Below are positions 23,601 to 33,079 of a DNA stretch of 64,000 nt, in pieces. Origin of the DNA: Henricia sp. BOLD:AAB3569 (taxonomy: Eukaryota; Echinodermata; Asteroidea; Spinulosida; Echinasteridae); the NCBI GenBank assembly GCA_037783545.1, contig JBBELK010000377.1, forward strand, positions 124,001-188,000. Reading direction: 5' to 3'. The notes below the pieces were generated by a model that saw only the letters and a list, made by a program, of their open reading frames with translations, was not told the origin of the DNA and did no database searches. Made by a program: the position numbers and the translations under genes. Positions within the stretch are counted from its first letter, which is position 1. Each line of letters opens with the position of its first letter.

Positions 23601-24090
23601 ACACGGTTTCCGCGATCCCGCATGTACAGACTCAATAGCGCCCTCTATTGAGCACTCGCGCACCGTCTATTACCGTCGAAACAGTAGGTTTTAAGAATTT
23701 AATGACTGCTAAAATTTAGTATAGTGACATTTCATTGTAAACATACTAGCCAAATGTTTAGGTGACTCAATAATGATTTTGATATTTTTGTTTTGTACAC
23801 TTGCGTTTCATTATTATAAATAATTAAAAATAAATAAATATATACATACAGAGAAATTATAAGTCTACATAAAAACCGAATGTTTGAAAATATATCTTTG
23901 TAATTTGATAGATATTACAGAATACACATTTTGACATGCAAGTTACCAAACTATACAGTTCATTTCAAATACTATACACTGACTATTGGCTAACGATTGA
24001 CTATGTGGTTCCTGGTTGCATTAAATGTATTCTCAGTAATAAATATCAGCAATTATACATATAGTCTTTTTATTTTATTTTATTTTACAG
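20611..24090. other. Non-coding (possible intron) with a tRNA-like SINE fragment
   Basis: No convincing protein. On the minus strand, about 21440-21605 carries a tRNA-like head: TAGCTCAATTGG (A box) and GTCTGCAGTTCGAATCC (B box). Its ends do not pair as an acceptor stem, so it is SINE-like and not a tRNA gene. Overlapping frames on both strands at 22471-22971 match nothing I know. Confidence 0.4.
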
Positions 24091-24367
24091 CCTGTCCATA
24101 TCCAGAAAGTCACTATTCCTTCCAAATCTAGTGACAAAATCTGCCCTGCCTATAAGCGTCAACGTAACAGCAGCCATAATAATTCAAAGAAACTGTCAGT
24201 AAGGGATCAGCTCAGTTACAGCATTTAGATGAGATCAAAGCACTCCCAGAAATGGAAAAATCTGAAATTTGGAAATGCACGGACCTTGCAGTAATAACGC
24301 CAGAAGCAGCTCTAAGTATAATGCATCACTGCCGTATGGCATGGGAGCAATTACGAGAATTAAAGAG
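24091..24367 (+). pseudogene. Exon of transposon-like gene (frameshifted)
   Basis: The exon follows a polypyrimidine tract and ACAG at 24087-24090 and ends at a GT donor (24368). The 5' half reads PVHIQKVTIPSKSSDKICPA..., then the frame changes near 24215. The 3' half reads LQHLDEIKALPEMEKSEIWK, CTDLAVITPEAALSIMHHCR and MAWEQLRELK. The phase at the donor (AG|A) fits the next exon. Similar proteins with this order occur as uncharacterised, probably transposon-derived genes in invertebrates; I cannot assign a function. Confidence 0.5.
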
Positions 24368-24493
24368 GTTTGTAAATTTTGTTTTTATGTGTATCACATG
24401 ACTAACATGTGTTGTACCTAATAAAAATTATCCCTTTTGTAAGCACTAAATTTTCAACTTGGAGACAAATGCATTCATTTATTTTTTTTACAG

Positions 24494-24715
24494 ATATATT
24501 GCATCCTCACATAACATCAAGTTATGTTATGAAAGGCAACTGCGAAAAAAACAGAAACAACTTCTGAATGACAACCTTCGTGGGGAACTTGTCCAACTAC
24601 TTGTCAGCAGTGATGCAGCGGATAGACAAAATGGCCTGGAAACCAAGGAGGTTCCATTTGTCTTTGTGCAAGATCTGAGCTTCATGGTATTGAATTACTT
24701 AGACCGACTGGACAG
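24494..24715 (+). CDS. Exon of transposon-like gene
   Basis: Bounded by TTTTTTTACAG on the left and AG|GTACAT on the right, and open in the phase set by the previous exon. It encodes YIASSHNIKLCYERQLRKKQ, then a charged segment, then VPFVFVQDLSFMVLNYLDRL. Phase at the 3' end is 2, matching the exon at 25485. Function unknown. Confidence 0.5.
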
Positions 24716-25484
24716 GTACATCTACCTTAATTTGCATATATTGCACTCATCCATCACAATCCTTTTGACTGCAGACAAACAGTACATTTATCATGCGGAC
24801 ATTGATATTGTAGTTTATAGTGTACACGATATACGTTCTGCTTAAAGTTGCATTGCCCGTGTTTCGGTGAAAGGATTAAAAAAATTAATTTACACAAGCG
24901 AACGAATTTAGAAAGCTTACGTGTCTCTGTAACGAAAAATATCAAAAACTTAAATTTCCGACGTCGGGAATTGGAGATACGTTCTTGGTACCAAATGAAA
25001 GCTTATAACTTTTTCTATTCTAGAAAAATACCTATTTAACTTTAAAAAACAAATTTGACGCCCAAATCGGCCCAAACACGGGCAGTGCAACTTTAATGTT
25101 GTATTTGTGTAATTTCTGATCTTTTAAAAGGCAGGGCATTATTACGTGGCATGGTGGTGTTATTCCAGCTGATGAAATTTTGCTAACTGAAACTCGGAGG
25201 TGATAAGGGTGGAAATAGCTTTAAAATGAGCTTCCAAATCGCCAATGTCCCAAGACCCAACTCTCTTTAAAACAGTGGTCTTCGCCTGCTATGAGGGCGG
25301 TGACAACCTATAGTGCACACTTCCCCGTACCCTGAAGAAGATAGAGCAACTTTCCTCACAAAAATGGCGGTAGGTTTAACATTTCAGTGAAAGATCAATA
25401 ACTTTGGTTTTTGTATTTTTTTCTTGTGGCCCAGTGGATTTACCAAGCGTAAAAACTGTTTTACCTTATCTATTCTCTATTTAG

Positions 25485-25561
25485 TAGACGGACTCTTCGA
25501 TTCCTGTGCTTTGGAGACTATGAGCTGCTTACTAAGCTGTATGGCATTAACGGGTGTAACG
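25485..25561 (+). CDS. Short exon with FGDYE motif of transposon-like gene
   Basis: It follows CTATTTAG and precedes GGTACGT. In phase with the previous exon it encodes RRTLRFLCFGDYELLTKLYG and then INGCN. An (F/L)FGDYE(F/L)L...YG(I/L)xG block is, to my knowledge, a conserved core block of a group of animal transposon-derived proteins. The next exon is not found before the Polinton, which starts 600 bases on. Confidence 0.5.
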
Positions 25562-26157
25562 GTACGTTTTTAGACCCTATATATTTAGCAATGAACACAA
25601 TACTTGCACATACATAATCATTCACAATTGCACTTTCCGTTGTCTTTCTATTTTACATAATATATCTTCAAGCAAATTTAAATCCGTGTTTCTGATTGGT
25701 GGATCCATGGCAACAACGGTGTGACATTGTACCGTGTACCTCTTTCGATTTTTATGTCGCACTCTGCGTGATGCGCTCTGGTATTCCATACGCACTGCTG
25801 CACCTACACAGAGCTGCACATGTACTGTTCAAACGTGACGCGTGTGCATTCGATGTGACTTGCTATTCGCGCTTCTCGCCCTGAATCGTGTGTGTGTCCG
25901 TCAAGTTTGCTTGAAGATAAATTCGTTATCTCACTCGCACAATACGGAATAATGTAGTGTGTATGTACTGTCCCATATACCACCCGGACTTGTATATGCA
26001 GTCAGTCCGCAGCGCGCTAAGAAATACTTATTCTCTAATAACGCTGCGCTTAAACGCGAATAAAATATTTTCTAACGCGCCTATACGCGCCGTCGCCTGC
26101 GCACCATCGCTGCGCACCTGTGGAAGAAAACAGTAAAAATACACTTTATACTTAATG
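25562..26157. other. Non-coding, probable intron left of the Polinton
   Basis: No coding sequence recognised. The 6 bases before the Polinton (TTAATG) and after it (ACTTGA) do not form a perfect target duplication, though ACTTAA sits two bases further out on the left. Confidence 0.5.
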
Positions 26158-26273
26158 AGTAGTATAGAAAACGGGGTATTGGACACAAACTCAAAAATCT
26201 CTTTGAGTTTGTGTCCAATGTTCCATTTTCTTTTTAATTTTATTTTTGTCATTTAAAGTGCCAAGAAAAATGA
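26158..26273 (+). repeat. Polinton left terminal inverted repeat
   Basis: 116 bp, matching the reverse complement of 41573-41687 except for a small indel/substitution cluster at 26196-26201. It contains an internal perfect 18 bp inverted repeat (26178-26195 and 26202-26219) around a 6-base loop. Confidence 0.95.
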
Positions 26274-26288
26274 TAATTTTAATAAGAC

Positions 26289-26306
26289 TATCTTTTCATA
26301 TATAAA
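26289..26306 (+). promoter_or_regulatory. TATA-type promoter motif of left terminal gene
   Basis: TATCTTTTCATATATAAA lies directly before the ATG at 26307. The same words in the same order precede the polymerase at the other end of the element (41525-41546, minus strand) and, less exactly, the capsid gene. Confidence 0.5.
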
Positions 26307-26504
26307 ATGATTTACGAACCAAAAACAAAGTGCTGCGTCAGGTGTCATCAAACTAAAGACATAAATCAATTTAAAATTAAGAAAATCGGTTTGAGAGTTA
26401 AAAATTGTTACAAGTGTCTAAAAATAATGGCCGCGCAGAGAGCCAAGTATAGCAGTCAGTCTTTTAAAAATGGGGCGGTGGGGATTACGTGTAAATCTTC
26501 ATAA
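26307..26504 (+). CDS. Small zinc-ribbon-like protein
   Basis: 66 codons, intact. CCVRC near residue 10 and CYKC near residue 36 form two CxxC pairs spaced as in a treble-clef or zinc-ribbon fold; the protein is basic (many K). It lies 34 bases inside the left terminal repeat and is the only plus-strand gene of the left arm. It points towards the 226-residue gene, with a hairpin between their stops. The shared promoter motif before it suggests co-regulation with PolB. A DNA-binding or transcriptional role is plausible but not shown. Confidence 0.6.
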   Translation: MIYEPKTKCCVRCHQTKDINQFKIKKIGLRVKNCYKCLKIMAAQRAKYSSQSFKNGAVGITCKSS

Positions 26505-26540
26505 GCGGGTGGATCTTCGTTGGTCCACCCGCTCTTTTTT
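26504..26540. terminator. Hairpin plus T-run between convergent genes
   Basis: 10 bp perfect arms AGCGGGTGGA (26504-26513) and TCCACCCGCT (26524-26533) with a 10-base loop, followed by CTTTTTT. It separates the stops at 26504 and 26545, so it could end transcripts from both sides. Confidence 0.6.
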
Positions 26541-26544
26541 ACGT

Positions 26545-27225
26545 CTATTGTGAATTTAAATTCAAAAGTTTTCCTATAAGATCCTTTTTTTCTTTAGCTA
26601 ATCTTTCCCCGACTCGTTTTTCGACCTCGGTCTCATCTACGCTTTTATTTTCTTTGGATCTATATTTCTTCTTTAGCGAGTCTGACATTTCATGAAATTT
26701 TGTCAGCTCGTTATTAATCAGAGCAAATTCTTCGTGACTAATTTTACCGTCGTTTATGGCGTGGCTGATTAGCTCTTCTATCGTGTTTAGTTTAGACATT
26801 GCGAGCACTCTGATTTCGTCGTGCTTTTTAGACTTTGACTTTATTTTACGACTAAAGTACTTTAACCCAAGAGCGCACGCGACGGTGCCGAGTGCGACTC
26901 CTTCAAATACAAATCCCAAAGGTGCGGTAATGACACCAGCGATCGCCGCTATACCTACCGCACCGCTTACTGCAGAAGTGGCTTCAGCAAATGTCTCAAC
27001 CCACGTCAATACCGCGTTCAACTTTTTATACTTGTTGTACAATCCTTCTCTTTTTTGTTTTTCTACAACAATTTCAGTTTTTACTTGATCTATTTTACTT
27101 AGTCGATATGACGTGGTATCTCTAAGGATATCGTCTCCATCTTCAGCGCGCCATTGGCGCAGGGTATCTGTATCTAGTGACGGATAAATTTTTCGCTCTC
27201 TGGGTTCAGGCAATCTCGCTTCCAT
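26545..27225 (-). CDS. Polinton-associated protein with glycine/alanine-rich hydrophobic segment
   Basis: 226 codons, intact. Residues ~45-75 are charged. Residues ~80-125 form a long hydrophobic A/G/V-rich stretch (AVSGAVGIAAIAGVITAPLG ...), probably one or two membrane-spanning helices. The rest is a lysine- and glutamate-rich helical tail with SKLNTIEELISHAINDGKIS and EFALINNELTKF, then a terminal coiled-coil-like segment. Proteins of this layout recur next to Polinton-like capsid genes in invertebrate genomes, as I recall; no function is established. A virion membrane or entry role is a guess. Confidence 0.6.
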   Translation of the reverse strand: MEARLPEPRERKIYPSLDTDTLRQWRAEDGDDILRDTTSYRLSKIDQVKTEIVVEKQKREGLYNKYKKLNAVLTWVETFAEATSAVSGAVGIAAIAGVITAPLGFVFEGVALGTVACALGLKYFSRKIKSKSKKHDEIRVLAMSKLNTIEELISHAINDGKISHEEFALINNELTKFHEMSDSLKKKYRSKENKSVDETEVEKRVGERLAKEKKDLIGKLLNLNSQ

Positions 27226-27247
27226 TTTACTTTAACTAACTTTATTA

Positions 27248-27938
27248 TTAAATAATTTCAATATTTAAAACTAGTTTTAAATGTTCGTCTACAATCAGGC
27301 ATTCGTTACAATCTTTTACCTGAAATTTAAACTCGTTAATTATACCGTTATTTAAATTAACGCCGGGTTTTGTCGTATAGTCCTTAGCCGCTACTTGGTT
27401 ATAATAATTGCGATCGACGTCGCTCAGAGGTATGTTACCCAAAATCGTGCTCGGATTTCCGTTGTAAAAGTTTTCGTTCATAGAAATTTGTTCGCAATAG
27501 ATCTTTATTGCCCCTACGGTATCTCTTATCGGGTAGCTGATGTGCTGGCCGTAAGCTATCCAGCCTCTAGACAGGCCTAATATCTCTCCAATTTTATTTA
27601 ATCTAATAGCGCGTTTTGGACTTACGGAGGTGTACAATTTATGGCCGCTTGGATACCACGAAAACTGTAACCCTTCTATTTCTAGGTAATTAAGTTCTCT
27701 AATTATTTCACTAACGTCGTATATGCCGGGTTCCATGTGGTGATTAATAATATTAGATCTCTTTGAATTGCTTCCTACGTCGGCCCATTGAACGTTAGTT
27801 CTATCTCTGATGTTAAAAAATCTCAAAGGCATGCTGGCGCTCAACAACTTGATCTTTTTGATACCGTCAGAGTTGTCTATGGGACTATGCAACTGAAACG
27901 TTACGTCTGATTTTTTTTATTACAAAGGTGTGATTCAT
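27248..27938 (-). pseudogene. Virion-like protein paralog 1 (N-terminal frameshift)
   Basis: The main frame (27248-27892) encodes ~214 residues: SPIDNSDGIKKIKLLSASMP, then a beta-rich middle, YNGNPSTILGNIPLS, and a C-terminus INEFKFQVKDCNECLIVDEH followed by a hydrophobic strand. The expected start, an ATG at 27936-27938 followed by NHTF(V)I as in the paralogs, is in another frame; the break is at the A8/T8 tract 27911-27918. Three homologous copies lie in a row here. The beta-rich pattern and the setting suggest a jelly-roll-type capsid accessory protein, but that is inference. Confidence 0.6.
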
Positions 27939-27976
27939 TTTATCACTAGCAATTACTATTTTAATTATCTAACTTT

Positions 27977-28706
27977 TTATTGTACATCAACGCATAAAAC
28001 CAAGTCTATTTTATCGGTCGACATCTCGCAACCTCTACAATCTTTTATCTCAAACTCAATCTCGTTAATTACTCCATTTATCAAAGGAATTCCATCATTT
28101 TCTGTGTAATTATTGGCGACGGCTTGACCGTAGTCGTGCGTGTGTAAAAAAGTTGCCGGTACCACATCCAACAGAGTGCTATTTTCTCCGTTAAAAAAAG
28201 TTGTTTTGCGTATTAATTTGTTTACAATAAACATTTACGGCGCCGGGGCTTTCGCCGATTGACGGTTTTACAGTTACGGACCTTGTACTGTCGGGCGAAA
28301 ATAAAACGGTTTCATCCGTTAATCCAACTAATTTAGCAATTTTAGTGAAATCTATAAAACGCAAACGCTCTATATGTATTTTTAGATAACTGTCATCTAA
28401 TATATCAAACTTTAACCATCCAAAATTGTAAGAGTTAAAAAAATCAACAAAACTGTGAATGGTATAATATCTAGGGGGCATTAAAATTGGTCTTATACTA
28501 GTGGAAATATGTTTTTGCCCATCGCTACCGGAGGCCCAAGTCCCCCAATCAATCGACGTGTATTTCTTAATATTAAAAAATATCCTAACGCGCACGCTGG
28601 CACTCAATAGCTTAATGTTTTTACATCTAATGGCGCAACTATTATCGATCGGCGAGCTTAGTTGGAAAGTTTGATTTCTACTCCTGATGAGAAAAGTGTG
28701 TTTCAT
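27977..28706 (-). pseudogene. Virion-like protein paralog 2 (internal frameshift)
   Basis: The frame from 28706 gives MKHTFLIRSRNQTFQLSSPI to VNVYCKQINTQNNFF and then stops. The expected continuation (NGENSTLLDVVPATF... to INEIEFEIKDCRGCEM and LVLCVDVQ) lies in the frame that ends at 27977. The switch falls at the A7 run 28193-28199 (T7 on the coding strand). The whole copy matches paralogs 1 and 3 in order: SPIDNS-like start, YC.QI block, INE(I/L).FE(I/L) C-terminal block. Confidence 0.65.
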
Positions 28707-28727
28707 TTTATTAACATGTATACGTTT

Positions 28728-29460
28728 TTAATTGCTAATATCGACGCATAATATCAATTTTATATCATCGATCATGAGTTCTTCACCGTTATAGTCTCTT
28801 AATTCAAAAGTCAACTCGTCGATTACGCCGTTTTTCAAAGGAACCCCGGTATTGTCTGTAAAGCTTTTTGTGATTTCTCTAGCATAATCTTGTTTGAACG
28901 ATAAAGGCGTTGGTATAAAACCTAACAAATTGCTGTAACTGCCGTTATAAAAGGTTTTTTTGGTATTAATCTGATTACAATAAATGTTAATGACATTGGG
29001 ATTTTTACCAATCAATGGCGTTATAGTCTTGACCCATTTATGGTTGAGGGGACTTACAAGACCAGAATCAATACTATGTTCGCCTAAAACCAATCCAGGC
29101 TCAAGTAAATGAGCAATTGGCCTAAAACCCATAATGTAGCCGGCTTCCGCTTCTATTTTTAAATCACCATTTTTTAAAATAGAAAACCTTATCCATTCTA
29201 GATTGTAAGATTTAAACACATCAATTAAACTTTGTAATGAATAACAGCCAGGTTCAAATATTATCTCGCCATGGTTGACGACTCTTTCGTTAACATTCAC
29301 CCATCGAACAACTAATTGTTCATCAATATGACAAAACATTGTATACGACATGCTAACGCTCAACAGTCTAATTTGTTTACGCAGAAAACCAAAACTATTG
29401 TCGATCGGTGGGTTTAAAGTGAGTTTGATTTTTAGTCTCGATAAGAAAGGTGTGCTTCAT
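28728..29460 (-). pseudogene. Virion-like protein paralog 3 (N-terminal frameshift)
   Basis: The main frame, 28728-29363 (211 codons), contains INIYCNQINTKKTFYNGSYS, then LLGFIPTP and IDELTFELRDYNGEELM. The start used by its paralog, an ATG at 29458-29460 giving MKHTFLI, is in a different frame; the two join near 29420-29432, where PPIDNS resumes. Of the three copies this one has the most intact body. Likely a structural protein; function unproven. Confidence 0.6.
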
Positions 29461-29566
29461 TTTATTAATAACTGATACTATTTTTAATTACTAATATCAA
29501 TTTTATACACATCAACGAAAAAAGTGTTTTTATGATTTATAATAGTATATAATTATATACTAAAAT

Positions 29567-30967
29567 ATGGACGACGATGAGTTTTCAAAAGGATACGTGG
29601 TTAATATACCGCCACCATTATCTACAAAACCTAGTTTTTCATCTCAAAAAATTAACAATTTAAAAATTATAGTGAATAAAGAAAACTCTTTTATATCAGA
29701 GTTTCCTGATTTAACGACAGAGTACAAAATTGCTAGCGTTACTACGGACGAGGTGGTCAATCGGTGGGCTTCCGACCCGATGTCTTTCTATCAAAATCAG
29801 TTTAATTTTGTCACGTGGTGCGCAACTACGGGGTGTGGAGTAGGAATGGACTTATTAAATTCTAGAGACCGTTACGTGTCGTCGATATTTAATTTCCACG
29901 TTTACTTTACAATCAGAAAGTTGTTTTACGAAATGTTAGTTAGAATACCCGGAGATAATACCTTTAATAAATTAAACAATCCCATCGACAATAGGGCTTT
30001 CGTAAACGTCTGCATGTTGTTTGGTGTAGACCAAAATCATTCTTTCAAACAAACTAGAGACGAGTACTCTAATGGGCTTGGTACTGCTTACTACGGCGGC
30101 GGAACCGTTCCGGGCATAAATTATGACACCAGAGATTTAGGTATACATACTGGTAAATACGTAAACTCGACTTTAATGGGTTTTGGGTGGCCGGAACCGC
30201 CTAAGGGATCTGGCCATGGATCTACCTATACCGTGACGTCTATTAAACAGAATGAACAAGTTGCAGACGCGTGGAAAGATTTTATACCGACAAATAGTGC
30301 GTTTACAAACGTCGGCGTTACGAAAATAAATGAGTCGATAAGGGCGTACGTATACGCGCTGTTAGGAGCCCAAGCCCAAACAAAAACTAGCGTATTATCG
30401 TCGAGTACTGGGCTCGATGCGCAGAGGCAATTTGGTAATATAGTAGAGGACTTAATAAACGCGAAAGAAGATATAGAAACTAGCATAAATCAGTTTCAAG
30501 ACTCTTTGCAATACGCGAGAACCCCCTTAAATTTCGTCTTGAAACCTCGGCTATATCTGATTCCTTCGGATATGGACTTGTTAGTAGGGGTACACGATGG
30601 ATACAACAATAATTTACAGATTGCTACTAGAAATTTGCAGACTGGAGCTAACCAAAATTTAAACGAACAGCCTGTGGATGTTAAGGATGAAAGCAAATTT
30701 TCGAGTATACCTAAACCACAAACATCTGATTTTAACGATTACTACAAAGTTAAAACGGAGGGTATTAAAAAACTTGGAGGTGATAAAGAATTCAAACAGA
30801 TGCAACAGCCGGCTGAAGTAGTAATTAATTATAATGTCACCAAACAAGAAAATCTACATCAAGAAATTATTGAATCTGGCGACCATGAACTAGAAAAGAC
30901 CTCTTTGATAGTGGGGTATTTAGCTATTGCTGGAATGGGTTATTTGATTTATAAAGTAGTCTATTAA
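29567..30967 (+). CDS. Large Polinton-associated protein with C-terminal membrane anchor (probable virion protein)
   Basis: 466 codons, intact. A conserved-looking core includes VVNRWASDPMSFYQNQFNFV, TWCATTGCGVGMDLL, FHVYFTIRKLFYEM, INESIRAYVYALLGAQAQT, LDAQRQFGNIVEDLI and LQYARTPLNFVLKPRLYLIP. The C-terminus ends in one hydrophobic helix (LIVGYLAIAGMGYLIYKVVY). I recall the family only as uncharacterised proteins in invertebrate genomes. Its size, full-length integrity and membrane anchor fit a virion or envelope-associated component. It faces the 323-residue gene across a large hairpin. Confidence 0.6.
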   Translation: MDDDEFSKGYVVNIPPPLSTKPSFSSQKINNLKIIVNKENSFISEFPDLTTEYKIASVTTDEVVNRWASDPMSFYQNQFNFVTWCATTGCGVGMDLLNSRDRYVSSIFNFHVYFTIRKLFYEMLVRIPGDNTFNKLNNPIDNRAFVNVCMLFGVDQNHSFKQTRDEYSNGLGTAYYGGGTVPGINYDTRDLGIHTGKYVNSTLMGFGWPEPPKGSGHGSTYTVTSIKQNEQVADAWKDFIPTNSAFTNVGVTKINESIRAYVYALLGAQAQTKTSVLSSSTGLDAQRQFGNIVEDLINAKEDIETSINQFQDSLQYARTPLNFVLKPRLYLIPSDMDLLVGVHDGYNNNLQIATRNLQTGANQNLNEQPVDVKDESKFSSIPKPQTSDFNDYYKVKTEGIKKLGGDKEFKQMQQPAEVVINYNVTKQENLHQEIIESGDHELEKTSLIVGYLAIAGMGYLIYKVVY

Positions 30968-30977
30968 AACGAAAAAA

Positions 30978-31036
30978 TGACGTGAAAATGGGGCAACTCG
31001 GCTAAGCGCTTAGCCGAGTTGCCCCATTTCACGTCA
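30978..31036. terminator. 59-base near-perfect palindrome between convergent genes
   Basis: The left arm 30978-31007 (TGACGTGAAAATGGGG... GGCTAAGC) pairs with 31008-31036 (GCTTAGCC... CATTTCACGTCA) with a single-base indel and no loop to speak of. It sits between the stops at 30967 and 31043, so a bidirectional terminator or 3'-end signal is the simplest reading. Confidence 0.7.
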
Positions 31037-31042
31037 CGATTT

Positions 31043-32014
31043 TTAAATTCTCTTTTGCACGTAAACAAATATCAACAGAGCAACTCCGCTTATCATTGCC
31101 CATACATGCCCCGCTAAAAATCCTACAATCGTGCCTAGCATATTAAATAACCAACTTGCTACGCTTCCTAATATCGCCGGCAATGCGGCTAACGCTTTAG
31201 CCCCCAGCTTCTTTAACAAATTTGCAAAGTTTTCTAGGTGGCGTTTTATCCATTCCGTAACGTTCTTTGGATTAGTAGGCTGCGACGGTGCGAGTGATCC
31301 ACCGCCACTACCCCCACCTGCCCCTCTTACTGCAGCTACAACACCCGCTATTACCGTGCTTATCGATAAAGAAAACGCGGCTAGAAGGCTTAAGAACGTG
31401 ACACCCTGTTCTCTGAATAGCGTTTTAATTTTATCGGCTAGAGTCGTATCGATATTTATCATTCGATCTACAGTTTCTTTTATTCTATTCATTTGACTTC
31501 TTGCCCCCTTTTCATTTACGCTAGCCGCTTCTAGTCTAAGCGATCGTTCATCGTTCAAATTTTGTAGAGTCTTTTTTAATTCAACGATTTTTGGTTCGTC
31601 GTTTTCTCTTTTAGCTACGCTTAATTCTTCAGCAACTATCGATAATTCATCATTAACGTGGTCTAATTCTATTAAATTTGCTTCTAAATTACCTCGAAAT
31701 GTCTCAAACTTGGCGGCCAAACCCTCGAGTTCTCTAAAGTTTAGCCCCTCTGTTTGTACAAATGTATCGACAGGGCGACGTCTAATAAAGTTGTCATCTA
31801 AAGACGGCAAAGTTTCATTTTGATTCACAAACTCAACCATTTCATCAAATGATTTACTTAAATCGGCGAATGAACTTGTCTTTACTATATCTCTAGGAGT
31901 AAGGTCATCCACGTTTATAGCCAAAATTTCTAACTCTTCTTTTGTGTATTTAATTACTTCTTCAGGCACTCCTAGCGCTCTGGCAAACTCTTCGCCATCA
32001 TTATACGAGCCCAT
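31043..32014 (-). CDS. Coiled-coil/membrane protein, Polinton-associated
   Basis: 323 codons, intact. Residues ~1-80 are acidic and helical. Residues ~80-185 form a long coiled coil (LEANLIELDHVNDELSIVAE...). Residues ~190-225 are hydrophobic (TFLSLLAAFSLSISTVIAGV). A GGGSGGGS linker follows, then an amphipathic segment (WIKRHLENFANLLKKLG) and a C-terminal hydrophobic region (LPAILGSVASWLFNMLGTIV ... ISGVALLIFVYVQKRI). This matches a recurrent but unnamed protein type near Polinton-like capsid genes. It could be a membrane-active or minor virion protein. Its start codon overlaps the end of the reading frame upstream (TAATG). Confidence 0.65.
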   Translation of the reverse strand: MGSYNDGEEFARALGVPEEVIKYTKEELEILAINVDDLTPRDIVKTSSFADLSKSFDEMVEFVNQNETLPSLDDNFIRRRPVDTFVQTEGLNFRELEGLAAKFETFRGNLEANLIELDHVNDELSIVAEELSVAKRENDEPKIVELKKTLQNLNDERSLRLEAASVNEKGARSQMNRIKETVDRMINIDTTLADKIKTLFREQGVTFLSLLAAFSLSISTVIAGVVAAVRGAGGGSGGGSLAPSQPTNPKNVTEWIKRHLENFANLLKKLGAKALAALPAILGSVASWLFNMLGTIVGFLAGHVWAMISGVALLIFVYVQKRI

Positions 32015-32756
32015 TAGCTGTAGGGGGTCAATGGTTTTCCGCCTTCACCCGTAATGCGGTACTGTCTGTCTCTCCAGGTGACATCTATGCTTTCGTCTCT
32101 ATTTACTTCATGACCAATTTCCCCATCCGACAAATATTTTGTCGTTTCTATATAGCGGTCTACGAATTTTTTTTTTCAATTCCTCGTCTTCAGTGGGTAT
32201 TAACGTTGTGTCTATAGAGTCTGTTGTTACGTTTGGATCTTCTAAAGCGCTAAGCGAATCGTCTTGCGGTACATCAACTAATTTTAACTCGTTTTTTATA
32301 AAATTCTTAACTCGTTGCGGGTTTAAACCCGCAATTTTAGCTTCTCTTTCTATTCCGGATTTAGTTAAAAATTTGGAAGGATTACGACTAGTCGGCTTCT
32401 TAGTGCTCAATCTAATTTTTATTTCGTCATCTATTTTATAATATAATAGACCGTCTTCGCCGATATAAAAATTTTTCATAATTTGGATTGACTATTTTTA
32501 GATCAAACCCCAACGATTTATATAAATCGTCAACAAATTCTTTATTTTTGTATCCCTCTCTAAAAACTCCGGCGCTTTCAATAGACTCACTTATAGGCCT
32601 TGGTTTTAGTGTAAGTCCGGGGTCTTGAAGCCCAGCAAAACGACTTCCAAGCCCGGGTTCAATATTACTAAGGTCATAATTTTCTTCCTCATCGCGGGCT
32701 TGAGCTTCTTCTGGTTTAAGCCCCTCCATGGGTATAAATTCACCACCTTCAGCCAT
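32015..32756 (-). pseudogene. Accessory gene split into two frames (or two overlapping genes)
   Basis: The first frame, 32756-32436, reads MAEGGEFIPMEGLKPEEAQA ... FVDDLYKSLGFDLKIVNPNY and then runs into a spurious arginine-rich end. The second frame (from 32479) carries on with IGEDGLLYYKIDDEIKIRLS and GLNPQRVKNFIKNEL, then shifts at the T10/A10 tract 32166-32175. Past it, a third frame is open to a TAA overlapping the next gene's ATG. The flow of the sequence suggests one protein of ~245 residues with two one-base breaks in homopolymers (around 32469-32473 and at 32166-32175). Two overlapping genes remain possible for the first junction. Confidence 0.55.
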
Positions 32757-32802
32757 TATTTATTAATACATTTTGAAATTTATTAAATCAAAAATACATT
32801 TT

Positions 32803-33036
32803 TTAAACTGCAGTCATTACGTTGGCCGGTAATATACCCTGTTTGATCAACCAACTCATCGTAAATTCAGACGCGGTAACCCACGCAGTTAGTTTAGCGA
32901 CATCCGAGACGTCTACTGTACCTAAATTTACGTGAGTTATATTTAATAATTTTTTACCCAGCATAGCGAAGGCTATCGTCATCGCAGACAACACCACCGA
33001 GTGATAAACAGTGTTTGCAATAGTGTTTTGATCCAT
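32803..33036 (-). CDS. Small membrane protein, Polinton-associated
   Basis: 77 codons, intact. The N-terminal half is hydrophobic (VYHSVVLSAMTIAFAMLGKK), one membrane helix. A second, weaker hydrophobic helix (LTAWVTASEFTMSWLIKQGI) comes before ILPANVM at the C-terminus. Small proteins of this shape accompany the other structural-type genes of such elements. No function is known. Confidence 0.6.
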   Translation of the reverse strand: MDQNTIANTVYHSVVLSAMTIAFAMLGKKLLNITHVNLGTVDVSDVAKLTAWVTASEFTMSWLIKQGILPANVMTAV

Positions 33037-33079
33037 TATTTTATTTATAATTATATGCTATAATATTTAAATCATTTTT

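Noticed and set aside
26152-26157. 6-bp target duplication for the Polinton
   Set aside because: TTAATG and ACTTGA do not match; at best an imperfect ACTTAA/ACTTGA pair with two extra bases on the left.
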